Below, piece after piece: positions 26,375 through 35,183 of a DNA stretch of 55,514 nt. Below the pieces are notes generated by a model. That model searched no databases and was not told the DNA's origin. It saw only the letters and a program-made list of their open reading frames with translations. A program made the translations under genes and the position numbers. Where the stretch lies: positions 1 to 55,514 of the forward strand of contig JAJDOG010000062.1 in the NCBI GenBank assembly GCA_022340285.1, given 5' to 3'. Every line of letters starts with the position of its first letter. Within the stretch, counting starts at the first letter, position 1. This DNA comes from Betaproteobacteria bacterium. Its GTDB lineage: Bacteria; Pseudomonadota; Gammaproteobacteria; Burkholderiales; SG8-39.

Positions 26375-26871
26375 CCGAGCGCATGCGCAGTGTCCTGTTC
26401 GTCTGTACCGGCAACATCTGCCGCTCGCCAACGGCCGAAGGCGTGTTCAGGAAACTGGTGGCCGACGCAGGGCTCGCGCACGCGATCCGCGCGGACTCGG
26501 CCGGGACGCACGCCTATCACGTCGGGGAGGCTCCCGACTCCCGGGCCCAAGCGATTGCACGTGCGCGGGGCTACGATCTTTCCGGAATGAAGGCGCGCCG
26601 GATCGGCAGCGAGGATTTTTCGGCGTTCGACCTGATCCTCGCGATGGACCGCGATCACCACGAGATCCTGACGCGCCTGGCGCCGCTGCCCGCACGCCAC
26701 AAGATCGGAATGATGCTGTCGTATGCGCGCCGCGCGCAGTCGCTCGAAGTGCCCGATCCCTACTACGGCGGACCCGAGGGCTTCGCGCAGGTGCTGGATC
26801 TGATCGAAGATGCGGCGGAAGGCCTGCTCGCGTCGTTGCGAGGCGAGCAGGCACCATCCGATTCAGACTGA
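26371..26871 (+). CDS. Low-molecular-weight protein-tyrosine phosphatase
   Basis: This 166-residue LMW-PTP has the P-loop CTGNICRS (catalytic Cys12, Arg18) and the general acid in [28 protein letters not shown] is also typical. It dephosphorylates phosphotyrosine; in some bacteria such enzymes control exopolysaccharide kinases, but no such genes are seen here. It is translationally coupled to uvrB by a 4-nt overlap. Its last 9 nt overlap the 3' end of rne on the other strand. Confidence 0.93.
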   Translation: MTERMRSVLFVCTGNICRSPTAEGVFRKLVADAGLAHAIRADSAGTHAYHVGEAPDSRAQAIARARGYDLSGMKARRIGSEDFSAFDLILAMDRDHHEILTRLAPLPARHKIGMMLSYARRAQSLEVPDPYYGGPEGFAQVLDLIEDAAEGLLASLRGEQAPSDSD

Positions 26872-29712
26872 CTGCTGGTCTTCTTCCTTGCGGGTTTCGA
26901 CCTGCTGGAGCGGTTGGTCGATTTCCGGAGGCGGCGGACGGCGCTCACGCGGAGGGCGCGGCGCCACGGGTTCGTCTTCCGCGACCGCTTCGACAGATTG
27001 GGCCTTGGCCGGGCTGGTTTCCACCAGGACCAATCCGCTTTGCTGAAGCACCTCGTCAAGACTCGGCTGCGGGGCGCGAGCTTCTACGGGCGCGGTCGGC
27101 ACGGACTCGCGCTTCATGGCGCGCTCGATCGACGGCGTCGACGGCGCCGCCTCGGGGACAGGCTCTGCCTTCTCCGCAAAGGCGGGCGCTTCGCTTGGCG
27201 GCGGAGTCGGGACAACGCGCTCCGGCTCGCCTGGTGCGTAGGCCGCTTCGGTCGGCGTCGGGGTGATCGACTCGGCGGGTTGCGGCACGCTTTCGACGGC
27301 GGGTTGCGCTTCCTCTGCGGGAGCGCTCTGGAATTCCGCCTCGGGCGCCGTGCTCTCGGTGATCGGCGCCGCTTGCGGCATTTCCGGTACCGGGATCGCC
27401 TCGCTCGTCAGGACGTTTGCAGTCCCTGCCACGGTCTCGGTGATCTCGGTGTCGATACGCTCGGCCTGGACAGCTTGCTGCGGCGCGCTCCGCTCGCCGC
27501 GATCGCCGCCGCGTCCACGGCGCCGGCGGCGTCCGCCGCGCCGCTCACCTTCCGCGCGTGCGCCCTCGGTCGCACCGGGTTGCGGCGATGCCAGCGCAGG
27601 CTGCTGCGTGCGCGGCTCCTGGGTTGCCTGCTGATCGGGCCGGCGCGGTCGCTCGTCGCGCCGCTGGTCGCGCGGCGACCGCTCTCCCTGGTCGGCACGC
27701 TGGTCGCGCCGGCGCTGGTCACCCTGCTGCGGGCGGTCGCGGCGCTCGCCACGCTCACCGCGTTCGCCTCGATCACCACGGTCACGCTGGGAGCGTTCGC
27801 CCGATCGACCGCCCTGCGGGCGACCTTCTTGCCGATCGCGCCGCTGGTGCCGGTCGCGGCGTTCACGGTGCTCCCGGCGCGGCTCGGCGGGTGCCGGCCT
27901 GGTCGGACGCGTCGCGGGCGCTTGAACCTCGGCGGGCCGGCGGAACCAGCTGAAGATGCGGTCGATGATCCCGACCGATGCCGCCGGCGGCGCTGTGACC
28001 GGAGCGGGGGCCGGCTGGGTCGCCATGGGCGCAGGCTGTTCCGGCGTCACGCCTTTCACGACGGCCTCCGCCCGCGCCGGCTTCGCGTCCGGCGTGAGCA
28101 GCTTCTTCTCCTCCTCGGCAGGGGCTTCCACCATCCTGTAGCTCGGCGGAAGCACGCCTTCCTGGTTCAAGTCGTCGTGGCGCAGCCGCTCGATGCGGTA
28201 GTTCGGCGTCTCGAGGTGAATGTTCGGCAGCATCACGATGTTCACCTTGAGCCGAGCCTCGAGGGCGTGGATGTCGTCGCGCTTCTCGTTCAACAGGTAG
28301 GTCGCGACATCCACGGGGACCTGCACGTGCACCGCCGCGCTGTTCTCCTTCATCGCCTCCTCCTGCATGATGCGCAGGATGTGCAGCGCCGAGGATTCGA
28401 TCGATCGCACGTGTCCCGTGCCGTTGCAGCGCGGACAGGCCTGGTGACTCGTTTCACCGAGGCTCGGGCGCAGCCGCTGCCGCGAAAGCTCCATCAGGCC
28501 GAAGCGCGAGATCTTGCCCATCTGCACCCGCGCGCGGTCGGGCCGCAGCGCGTCGCGCAGGCGATTCTCGACCTCGCGCTGCCCGCGCTGGCTTTCCATG
28601 TCGATGAAGTCAATGACGATGAGACCACCGAGGTCGCGCAAGCGCAGCTGGCGAGCGATCTCGTCGGAAGCCTCCACGTTGGTGCGCAGAGCGGTCTCCT
28701 CGATGTCCGCGCCCTTCGTCGCGCGCGCGGAGTTCACGTCGATCGAGACGAGCGCCTCCGTGTGGTCGATCACGATGGCGCCGCCGGAGGGGAGGGGCAC
28801 CTGGCGCGAGTAGGCTGTCTCGATCTGGTGCTCGATCTGGAAGCGCGAAAAGAGGGGCACGTCGTCGTGGTAGCGCTTCACACGCTGCACGTTGTCGGGC
28901 ATCACGTTGCCCATGAACGCGACCGTCTGCTCGTAGATCGAGTCGGTGTCGATCAGGATCTCGCCGATATCGGGCTGGAAATAGTCGCGAATCGCCCGGA
29001 TGACGAGGCTCGACTCCTGATAGATGAGGAACGGCGCGGGATTCGCGCGGTCGCCGACGCGCAGCGTGGCGCCGCGGCGGGACGCTTCCTCCACTTCGGC
29101 CTCGGTCCAGCGATGCTGCTCGGCGGCCTCGACGATCTTCTCCCAGAGCTTGAGGAGGTACGTGAGGTCCCAGGCCAGCTCCTCGAAGTTTCGCCCGATG
29201 CCGGCAGTGCGGCCGATGATACTCATGCCTTGCGGCACGGTGAGCTGGTCCATCGCCTCGCGTAGCTCGTTGCGGTCCTCGCCCTCGATGCGACGCGACA
29301 CGCCCCCGCCACGGGGATTGTTCGGCATCAGGACGAGGTAGCGGCCGGCGAGGCTGATGAACGTCGTGAGCGCAGCGCCCTTGGTGCCGCGCTCGTCCTT
29401 TTCCACCTGGACGAGGACTTCGGTGCCGTCGGCAACCGCGTCCTGGATCCGGGCACGACCCGGATCGACGTTCGACCTGAAATAGCTGCGGGAGATTTCC
29501 TTGAAGGGCAGAAACCCATGGCGCTCTGCGCCATAGTCGACAAAAGCCGCTTCGAGACTGGGTTCGACCCTGGTGATGATTCCCTTGTAGATGTTTCCTT
29601 TGCGTTGTTCCTTGCTGGCCGATTCGATGTCGAGATCGATGAGTTTCTGACCTTCGACTATCGCAACACGGAGTTCCTCGGCCTGTGTTGCGTTAAACAG
29701 CATGCGTTTCAT
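26863..29712 (-). CDS. rne: Ribonuclease E
   Basis: RNase E is the main endonuclease of mRNA decay and the scaffold of the degradosome. The 949-residue protein has the N-terminal [21 protein letters not shown] and an S1 region with [20 protein letters not shown]. The catalytic Asp pair lies in [13 protein letters not shown] and LIVIDFIDM, and the Zn-link is [10 protein letters not shown]. After about residue 560 comes a disordered C-terminal half: an Arg/Glu/Asp/Gln-rich RNA-binding stretch (about 645-780), then a Pro/Ala/Glu-rich acidic stretch, then [18 protein letters not shown] near the end. AGGAG precedes the ATG, inside a hairpin. Confidence 0.96.
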   Translation of the reverse strand: MKRMLFNATQAEELRVAIVEGQKLIDLDIESASKEQRKGNIYKGIITRVEPSLEAAFVDYGAERHGFLPFKEISRSYFRSNVDPGRARIQDAVADGTEVLVQVEKDERGTKGAALTTFISLAGRYLVLMPNNPRGGGVSRRIEGEDRNELREAMDQLTVPQGMSIIGRTAGIGRNFEELAWDLTYLLKLWEKIVEAAEQHRWTEAEVEEASRRGATLRVGDRANPAPFLIYQESSLVIRAIRDYFQPDIGEILIDTDSIYEQTVAFMGNVMPDNVQRVKRYHDDVPLFSRFQIEHQIETAYSRQVPLPSGGAIVIDHTEALVSIDVNSARATKGADIEETALRTNVEASDEIARQLRLRDLGGLIVIDFIDMESQRGQREVENRLRDALRPDRARVQMGKISRFGLMELSRQRLRPSLGETSHQACPRCNGTGHVRSIESSALHILRIMQEEAMKENSAAVHVQVPVDVATYLLNEKRDDIHALEARLKVNIVMLPNIHLETPNYRIERLRHDDLNQEGVLPPSYRMVEAPAEEEKKLLTPDAKPARAEAVVKGVTPEQPAPMATQPAPAPVTAPPAASVGIIDRIFSWFRRPAEVQAPATRPTRPAPAEPRREHRERRDRHQRRDRQEGRPQGGRSGERSQRDRGDRGERGERGERRDRPQQGDQRRRDQRADQGERSPRDQRRDERPRRPDQQATQEPRTQQPALASPQPGATEGARAEGERRGGRRRRRGRGGDRGERSAPQQAVQAERIDTEITETVAGTANVLTSEAIPVPEMPQAAPITESTAPEAEFQSAPAEEAQPAVESVPQPAESITPTPTEAAYAPGEPERVVPTPPPSEAPAFAEKAEPVPEAAPSTPSIERAMKRESVPTAPVEARAPQPSLDEVLQQSGLVLVETSPAKAQSVEAVAEDEPVAPRPPRERRPPPPEIDQPLQQVETRKEEDQQSV

Positions 29713-30086
29713 TTAGTTTTTCTCCTGCGCGCGGGCAGGACAAACCAACGCCGCTGAAGGTTTGGCTCTTCAGGTTTGCATGTTCGCCGTCTTTCCGGAG
29801 CTGATCACGGAGGAAGGTCTGGTTTGTCGTCGAAACCCCGTTGTCGTCATGTCGCCGGGGCCTTGGGTTCTGCCGCTGGGTCTAGCGCGCTAATCCAATT
29901 AACATCGCTACTTGCGGTGAGCGAAACAACCGGTTGAAGGGCGCCACGTGCAGGACACTGGCACTCTTCGCAGCATTCGATTCGGAACGTCCTGGCGGCG
30001 CGGGTGCTTGGAACGAACAACGTTTCACAAGGAGCCGCACGACCGCCGTCCCAGTTTCCGAAGGCAGCCGGTGGAGTATAAGGAGA
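29713..30086. promoter_or_regulatory. rne-rluC divergent leader region, 374 bp
   Basis: On the rne side the minus strand can form two hairpins. One is CCTGC-CCGCGC-GCAGG (29739-29724), whose 3' arm overlaps the rne ribosome binding site AGGAG (29726-29722). The other is CTGAAG-AGCCAAAC-CTTCAG (29773-29754). E. coli rne is autoregulated through a structured leader of similar length, so a comparable role is plausible. On the rluC side TATAAG (30077-30082) lies 4 nt before the ATG. No gene is supported in the region. Confidence 0.5.
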
Positions 30087-31046
30087 ATGAAGGAGTTAGG
30101 CAACGAAAGGGTGCGTATCGTGACCCTGGACGACGCTCGGGCAGGGCAGCGCGTGGACAATTTCCTCCTGCGCGAGCTCAAAGGGGTGCCGCGCAGCCAC
30201 GTCTACAGGCTGGTCCGGTCCGGCGAGGTCCGGGTGAATAGCCGCCGGGTCGATGCAACGTACCGGCTTCAGCGGGGCGACCGAATCCGCATCCCGCCCG
30301 TGCGCACGGCCGCCGCGGCCCCGGGACGGCCGGCGGTGCGACCGGTCGATTTTCCCGTGGTCTTCGAGGACGATGCCCTTCTCGTGATCGACAAGCCGGC
30401 CGGCGTCGCCGTGCACGGGGGAAGCGGGGTGAGCTCGGGCGTGATCGAGCAGCTGCGCGCCGCCCGTCCGGAAGCACGCTTCCTCGAGCTCGTGCACCGG
30501 CTGGATCGGGACACGTCGGGGCTCCTCATGCTGGCCAAGAAGCGCTCGGCACTCCTGGCGTTGCACCGGGCTTTGCGGGAAGGCACCGTGGAAAAACGGT
30601 ATCTCGTCCTGGTGAAAGGCCGCTGGACGCGCGCGTCCCGGAACGTGACGTTGCCGCTGCGCAAGTACCTGACTGCGGCTGGCGAGCGGCGGGTCAGCGT
30701 CGACGTTTCGGGGCGCGAGTCGCGCACCCGGTTCGATCTGGTCGAGCGCATCGGGCAATACAGTCTGCTCGCCGCGTCTATCGAGACCGGGCGCACGCAT
30801 CAGATCCGGGTGCAGCTTGCGCAGCTGGGGTTCCCGGTCGTGGGAGATGAAAAGTACGGCGACTTCGATCTGAACAAGTCCCTCGCCAAGCAGGGTGCGC
30901 GCCGGATGTTTCTGCACGCCGAGCGGCTCGCCTTCGAGCATCCTCGCACGGGCGCACGCGTCGAGCTCGCGGCCGCGCTGCCCGCCGATCTGCGCAAATC
31001 ACTCGACCGGATTCGCGAAGCTGCGCGGCATGCCGAGGCGATTTGA
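30087..31046 (+). CDS. rluC: 23S rRNA pseudouridine synthase RluC
   Basis: RluC makes three pseudouridines in 23S rRNA. The 319-residue protein has an N-terminal S4 RNA-binding domain (GQRVDNFLLRELKGVPRSHV and SGEVRVNSRRVDATYRLQRGD) and a catalytic domain with LELVHRLDRDTSGLLMLAKK, whose HRLD Asp is catalytic. ETGRTHQIRVQLA and PVVGDEKYGD follow. ATG 30087 is used, with AAGGAGA directly abutting it; a GTG at 30111 is an alternative. Divergence from rne is the usual arrangement. The stop lies 17 nt inside the next gene. Confidence 0.95.
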   Translation: MKELGNERVRIVTLDDARAGQRVDNFLLRELKGVPRSHVYRLVRSGEVRVNSRRVDATYRLQRGDRIRIPPVRTAAAAPGRPAVRPVDFPVVFEDDALLVIDKPAGVAVHGGSGVSSGVIEQLRAARPEARFLELVHRLDRDTSGLLMLAKKRSALLALHRALREGTVEKRYLVLVKGRWTRASRNVTLPLRKYLTAAGERRVSVDVSGRESRTRFDLVERIGQYSLLAASIETGRTHQIRVQLAQLGFPVVGDEKYGDFDLNKSLAKQGARRMFLHAERLAFEHPRTGARVELAAALPADLRKSLDRIREAARHAEAI

Positions 31047-31686
31047 CCTCCTCGTCTTCGACTGGGACGGAACGCTGATCGATTCCGCCGGTGCAATCGC
31101 GTCCTGCATCCAGCTGGCCGCCGGGGATCTCGGCCTCACCGTTCCCGACGATGAGCGCGCCCGGCACGTGATCGGCCTCGGTCTCGGCGACGCACTCGCA
31201 TACGCGGTACCGGATCTTCCGGTGGCCGAGTACGGCCGCATGGCCGAGCGCTATCGCCATCATTTCCTGGCCCGCGATGCCGACCTGCCGCTCTTCGCCG
31301 GCGTGCGGGAGCTTCTAAGAAGACTCCAGGCGCGTGGGCACCGGCTTGCAATCGCCACCGGAAAGAGCCGGGTCGGACTGGCGCGTGGGATCGAGCATCT
31401 CGGACTGGACGGGATCTTCGACGCCACCCGCTGCGCGGACCAATGCGCGCCGAAGCCGGCTCCCGACATGCTGATCGAGTTGATGGACGAGCTCGTCGCG
31501 GACCGCGAGCGCACGCTGATGATCGGCGACACGGCCCACGATCTGACAATGGCCGCAAACGCGGGTGTCGCGGCAGTCGCCGTCGGTTATGGTGCCCATC
31601 CGCCGGTGCAGCTCGCAGCGCTCGGCCCGCTGGCGCTGGCCCAATCCCCTGCGGAGCTTGCGGCATGGCTCGACGAGCACGCGTGA
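31030..31686 (+). CDS. HAD-family phosphatase (phosphoglycolate-phosphatase-like)
   Basis: This 218-residue HAD hydrolase has motif I VFDWDGTLIDS (note FDWDGT rather than FDLDGT), motif II AIATGKSR and motif IV MIGDTAHDLTMAANAG, with a helical cap in between. A Lys for motif III lies in CAPKPAPDML. It removes phosphate from a small metabolite; phosphoglycolate and nucleotides are candidates. The gene overlaps rluC by 17 nt and is followed by overlapping genes, so the block is one operon. Confidence 0.87.
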   Translation: MPRRFDLLVFDWDGTLIDSAGAIASCIQLAAGDLGLTVPDDERARHVIGLGLGDALAYAVPDLPVAEYGRMAERYRHHFLARDADLPLFAGVRELLRRLQARGHRLAIATGKSRVGLARGIEHLGLDGIFDATRCADQCAPKPAPDMLIELMDELVADRERTLMIGDTAHDLTMAANAGVAAVAVGYGAHPPVQLAALGPLALAQSPAELAAWLDEHA

Positions 31687-32009
31687 TCTGCTCCTCTGAC
31701 GCGCTGCCGGAAGGCGGAGACGGGGTGCGGTTCGAGGTCGAACGCACGGGGGCGCGCGTGAGCGCCTTCGCGATACGGTTCGAAGGCGCAGCCCACGCAT
31801 ATCTGAACCGATGTGCCCACGTCGGTGTGGAATTGGACTGGATGCCGGGCAAGTTCTTCGATTCCGAGGGGCTGCTTTTGATATGCTCCTCGCATGGTGC
31901 CCTGTACGATCCCGCAACCGGCGCTTGCCTGGGCGGACCGTGCGGCGGCGGCGGCCTGGAGAAGCTTGCAGTCGAGGAGCGCGACGGCGAAGTCCTATTG
32001 AAGGAATGA
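31665..32009 (+). CDS. Small Rieske [2Fe-2S] protein
   Basis: This 114-residue stand-alone Rieske domain has ligands in NRCAHVGVELDW (Cys, His) and LLICSSHGALYDP (Cys, His). It is therefore a small soluble ferredoxin-like electron carrier or subunit; the partner is unknown. It sits in the rluC operon between the HAD phosphatase and sppA, an order I believe is common in betaproteobacteria. The start may be ATG 31665 or GTG 31683, the latter giving a 4-nt overlap (GTGA) with the previous stop. Confidence 0.85.
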   Translation: MARRARVICSSDALPEGGDGVRFEVERTGARVSAFAIRFEGAAHAYLNRCAHVGVELDWMPGKFFDSEGLLLICSSHGALYDPATGACLGGPCGGGGLEKLAVEERDGEVLLKE

Positions 32010-32013
32010 TCAC

Positions 32014-32973
32014 GTGACAGATGACGGAAACCCTGCGGGCGGTAACAACTGGGAACGCAACGTGCTCGAGAAGCTCGCGTTCGCGGCGCTCAAGGAGCAG
32101 CGGCGAGCGCGGCGCTGGGGAATCTTCTTCAAGGTCCTCGGCTTCGCGTATCTGACCTTCTTGCTCGTCATGCTGTTCGACTGGCCCGGTGACGACGGGC
32201 TCACCGGCAGCAAGCACAGCGCCCTGGTGGATCTCAACGGCATCATTCAGGCGAAGAGCAACGCGAGCGCCGACAACGTGACCGCGGCGCTGCAGGGGGC
32301 CTTCAAGGACAAGAACACGCAGGGGGTCATCCTGCGCATCAACAGCCCCGGTGGCAGCCCGGTGCAGGCCGGCATCATCTACGATGAGATTGGCCGGCTA
32401 CGCGCCAAGTATCCGAACGTGCCGATGTACGCGGTGGTGGAGGACATCTGCGCCTCCGGCGGGTACTACGTCGCGTCGGCTGCCGACAAGATCTTCGTGG
32501 ACAAGGCGAGTATCGTCGGCTCCATCGGTGTGATCATGGATCAGTTCGGCTTCACGGAAACCATGCAAAAGCTCGGCGTGGAGCGGCGAGTGATCACCGC
32601 CGGCGAGAACAAGGCGTTCCTGGATCCTTTCTCGCCGCTGAAGCCCGAGGACGTCGAGCATGCCAAGAGCCTGCTGAACGACGTTCACCGACAGTTCATC
32701 GACGTCGTAAAGAAAGGGCGCGGCAAGCGCCTCAAGGAGTCGCCGGAGATCTTCTCGGGGCTGTTCTGGACCGGCGACAAGAGCATCGCTCTCGGGCTGG
32801 CGGACGGGTACGGTAGCGTGGACTCCGTCGCGCGCGACGTCATCAAGGCCGAGGAGATCGTCGACTACACGCGCAAGGAGAACGTGGCCGAGCGGATCGC
32901 GAGGCGTTTCGGCGCGGTGATCGCCGAATCGCTCGGGTTGTCCACCGAGGTCCGCGGTCCGCGCCTACGCTGA
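32014..32973 (+). CDS. sppA: S49 signal peptide peptidase (short SppA)
   Basis: This 319-residue membrane protease has one N-terminal transmembrane helix (about 37-56). The S49 domain has INSPGGSPVQAG, the catalytic Ser148 in EDICASGGYYVAS, and a Lys200 in AGENKAFLDPF at the position of the catalytic Lys of the short Bacillus-type enzyme. It degrades leftover signal peptides in the membrane. The start is GTG. Its last 9 nt overlap the 3' end of the methyltransferase gene on the opposite strand. Confidence 0.92.
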   Translation: MTDDGNPAGGNNWERNVLEKLAFAALKEQRRARRWGIFFKVLGFAYLTFLLVMLFDWPGDDGLTGSKHSALVDLNGIIQAKSNASADNVTAALQGAFKDKNTQGVILRINSPGGSPVQAGIIYDEIGRLRAKYPNVPMYAVVEDICASGGYYVASAADKIFVDKASIVGSIGVIMDQFGFTETMQKLGVERRVITAGENKAFLDPFSPLKPEDVEHAKSLLNDVHRQFIDVVKKGRGKRLKESPEIFSGLFWTGDKSIALGLADGYGSVDSVARDVIKAEEIVDYTRKENVAERIARRFGAVIAESLGLSTEVRGPRLR

Positions 32974-33672
32974 CGCGAGCAGCAGGAACACGCTCGGACG
33001 CTTGCCGATCGTGGCGGGCTCCCGACGCCACGTCGCGACCGACGCGGTGCGCACCGACTCGGTCGCGAGGGTGAGATCCGTCGCGACGCAGACGAGCGTT
33101 TCCGGATGGCAGGCGCGAACCAGGGCTGCCATCAGGCGGTCGTTCCGGTAGGGCGTCTCGATGAATATCTGCGTCTGGCGCAGCTGGCGCGATGCGGCTT
33201 CGTGTTCCCGCAGGCGGCGAGTGAGCTGGCTCTTGTCGACCGGCAGGTACCCGTGAAAGACGAATCGTTGCCCCTCCAGGCCGGATGCCATCAAGGCGAG
33301 CAGCACGGCCGAAGGTCCCACCAGCGGCGCGACGCGCAATCCGCGCGCATGGGCCAGCCGGATCAGCTCGGCGCCCGGGTCCGCGACGGCCGGCGCGCCA
33401 GCTTCCGATAGCAATCCGCCGTCCTCCGCGTCGAGCGGCTCGAGAAGCGACGCGAGCCCGTCCGCCGGCGTGTGCTCGTCCAGCGTTGCGATGCACGCAT
33501 CGGACAAGGGAAATCCGGGGTCGACTTGCTTCAGGAATGCCCGTGCGGTGCGCGGTCGCTCGGCGATGAAATAGCGCAGCGTGCGCACGCGCGCCTGCAC
33601 GCCGGCCGGCAAAATATCGTCCGGCGTCGCCGCACCGAGCGGGGTCGGAATGAGATACAGCGTGCCGGCCAC
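32965..33672 (-). CDS. RsmI-like tetrapyrrole-methylase-fold methyltransferase, short form
   Basis: The 235-residue protein has the tetrapyrrole (corrin/porphyrin) methylase fold: GTLYLIPTPLG at the start, GLLSEAGAPAVADPGAELIRLA, VAPLVGPSAVLLALMASGL, FHGYLP and IFIETPYRNDRLM. This is the RsmI (16S C1402 2'-O-methylation) lineage. It is shorter than standard RsmI and lacks the C-terminal extension, so it is probably a paralogue with its own target. The GTG start overlaps the TAG of the Maf gene by one base, so the two are coupled. Confidence 0.8.
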   Translation of the reverse strand: MAGTLYLIPTPLGAATPDDILPAGVQARVRTLRYFIAERPRTARAFLKQVDPGFPLSDACIATLDEHTPADGLASLLEPLDAEDGGLLSEAGAPAVADPGAELIRLAHARGLRVAPLVGPSAVLLALMASGLEGQRFVFHGYLPVDKSQLTRRLREHEAASRQLRQTQIFIETPYRNDRLMAALVRACHPETLVCVATDLTLATESVRTASVATWRREPATIGKRPSVFLLLASA

Positions 33673-34292
33673 TAGAGGATGTCGAACCCGTGCTCCGCAA
33701 GGAGCTCCACGAGCGCGATGAGCGGCAATCCGATCAGCGCGTTCGGGTCGTCGCCCTCCATGCGGCGGATCAGCGCGATCCCCAGTCCATCGGCCTTCGC
33801 GCTGCCGGCGCAATCGTACGGCTGCTCCGCGCGCAGGTAGTCCTCCAGCTGCCGGTCGCTGAAATCGCGAAACTCGACTGCGTAGCGGACCGTCCGCGCG
33901 ACGGTCTTCGCGGTCGCCTCGCAATGCACCGCGAGCGCGGTGAGAAACTCGACGCGGCGCCCGCGCATCTGCCGCAACTGGGCCACCGCACGGTCGTGAA
34001 CCTCCGGCTTGGACAGCGCGGCGCCATCGAGCGAAGCCACCTGATCCGACCCGATGACGAGCGCGTCGGGGTGCGCCCTTCCCGCGGAACGCGCCTTGGC
34101 GATCGCCAGGCGCAGGGTCAATGCCTCGGGAGTTTCGTCGGGCAGGGGCGTCTCGTCGACACCGGGCGCGACCACTTCGAACGGCACGCGCAGTCGCTCC
34201 AGCAGCTTGCGCCGGTACGGCGAGGTGGAGGCGAGCACCAGTTGGCGGGTGGTGCGGCGGCTGGATCGGTGGGTCGGGCGGGGATCGTTCAT
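33672..34292 (-). CDS. yceF: Maf-like nucleotide pyrophosphatase (YceF type)
   Basis: This 206-residue Maf-family protein has LVLASTSPYRRKLLERL, APGVDETPLPDETPEAL, IGSDQVASLDG and the late GDDPNALIGLPL. Members hydrolyse non-canonical nucleotides; the YceF subgroup prefers 7-methyl-GTP, and the divergent position next to yceD-rpmF-plsX is that of E. coli yceF. ATG 34292 is used. It is read with the downstream methyltransferase gene and away from the fatty-acid cluster. Confidence 0.88.
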   Translation of the reverse strand: MNDPRPTHRSSRRTTRQLVLASTSPYRRKLLERLRVPFEVVAPGVDETPLPDETPEALTLRLAIAKARSAGRAHPDALVIGSDQVASLDGAALSKPEVHDRAVAQLRQMRGRRVEFLTALAVHCEATAKTVARTVRYAVEFRDFSDRQLEDYLRAEQPYDCAGSAKADGLGIALIRRMEGDDPNALIGLPLIALVELLAEHGFDIL

Positions 34293-34336
34293 GGTCGGCG
34301 CGCGCGCCACAAACCCGCGCTACCTCTATGTTTTTT

Positions 34337-34365
34337 TTGACAGAGTGGCTCGAAAATCATATCAT
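34337..34365 (+). promoter_or_regulatory. Near-consensus promoter of the yceD-fab cluster
   Basis: TTGACA (34337-34342), 17 nt, then TATCAT (34360-34365). An 8-T tract (34331-34338) overlaps the -35. The predicted start is 2-4 nt before the yceD ATG at 34375, so the transcript would be nearly leaderless. This is the clearest protein-gene promoter in the window. Confidence 0.8.
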
Positions 34366-34374
34366 GCCGGCCCT

Positions 34375-34869
34375 ATGTCGCAAGGCGGGGTCATCGACGG
34401 GCTGGAGTTTGCCCGCGCCGGCGCGACGCGTGCGGGAGCGCTGGAAATCACTGATCTGCCCAGGCTTTCGGAGCTGGGGTGCAGTGCGGCCCAGATCCGC
34501 TATGTGATCCGGGGCGGGGATTCAGCGCAGGGCAGGCCGGCCCTGCATGTCGACGCGACCGGTACGGTGGAGCTAGCCTGCCAGCGGTGCCTCGAATCGG
34601 TCGCGGTCCCCGTGGCGGTTCACAGCGAGCTGGAGCTCGCAGCGTCGCAGGAAGCGATCGACGTCGCGGACGACGAAATCGACCGGGTCTTGGCAAGCCG
34701 TTCGATGGCCGTGGCGGCGCTGGTGGAAGACGAGGTGATCCTCACGCTGCCCATGGTGCCGAAGCACGCGCAGTGCCCGGCGGGGATGGAGGATACGGAT
34801 TCGGGTGGCGAACGCACGTCGCCGTTCGCCGCCCTGGCGGTATTGCGAACGGGCCGGACGAAGAGCTGA
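34375..34869 (+). CDS. yceD: YceD / DUF177 protein
   Basis: The 164-residue protein matches DUF177. It has the Cys pair in VELACQRCLESVAVPV, then ALVEDEVILTLPMVPKH and a C-terminal SPFAALAVLR. DUF177 proteins are linked to ribosomal RNA/L32 accumulation; the plant homologue acts in 23S rRNA processing. The gene sits directly before rpmF, as in most proteobacteria. The N-terminus SQGGVIDGLEFARAG fits the family, supporting this ATG even though no ribosome binding site precedes it. Confidence 0.88.
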   Translation: MSQGGVIDGLEFARAGATRAGALEITDLPRLSELGCSAAQIRYVIRGGDSAQGRPALHVDATGTVELACQRCLESVAVPVAVHSELELAASQEAIDVADDEIDRVLASRSMAVAALVEDEVILTLPMVPKHAQCPAGMEDTDSGGERTSPFAALAVLRTGRTKS

Positions 34870-34910
34870 TCGCTCCCGGCGCTTTGTTGATTACTTGAGG
34901 AGCCTTCGAG

Positions 34911-35090
34911 ATGGCTGTTCAGCAGAACAAGAAATCCCCGTCCCGGCGCGACATGCGCCGGTCCCATGACGCTCTCGGCAAGCCGGCGCTCGCGCTCGAG
35001 CCGTCCACGGGCGAGGTGCACCTTCGTCACCACGTGAGCCCGAGCGGTTACTACCGCGGGAAGAAGGTCGTCAAGTCGAAAAGCGAGTAG
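34911..35090 (+). CDS. rpmF: 50S ribosomal protein L32
   Basis: The 59-residue protein begins [20 protein letters not shown], the L32 signature, and ends KKVVKSKSE. It is basic and of normal size. The C-terminal zinc Cys residues of Cys-type L32 are absent, as is usual in proteobacteria. GAGGAG is placed before the ATG. It lies between yceD and plsX, its conserved location. Confidence 0.97.
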   Translation: MAVQQNKKSPSRRDMRRSHDALGKPALALEPSTGEVHLRHHVSPSGYYRGKKVVKSKSE

Positions 35091-35183
35091 TCGGCTCCCA
35101 CCGGCGCTAGTCCACCGCAACATCCTGCCCGTGGGAGATTCCGAAGGCGTCGCGCCCGCTTCGGCGCGCGGCAACGCTTGCCC

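Noticed and set aside
24119-26431. 770-codon minus-strand frame opposite uvrB
   Set aside because: It is an antisense shadow caused by high GC3 codon bias: His/Arg/Leu-rich, no family features, no binding site, and it covers a clear uvrB.
27540-27880. Repetitive DNA in rne considered as a CRISPR or tandem-repeat array
   Set aside because: The repetition follows the codons of an Arg/Asp/Glu/Gln-rich protein segment. Units are short and irregular, with no conserved spacer-repeat pattern.
26914-29265. 783-codon plus-strand frame opposite rne
   Set aside because: It mirrors the Arg/Glu-rich RNase E tail, giving low-complexity Leu/Arg/Ala sequence. RNase E motifs on the other strand are unambiguous.
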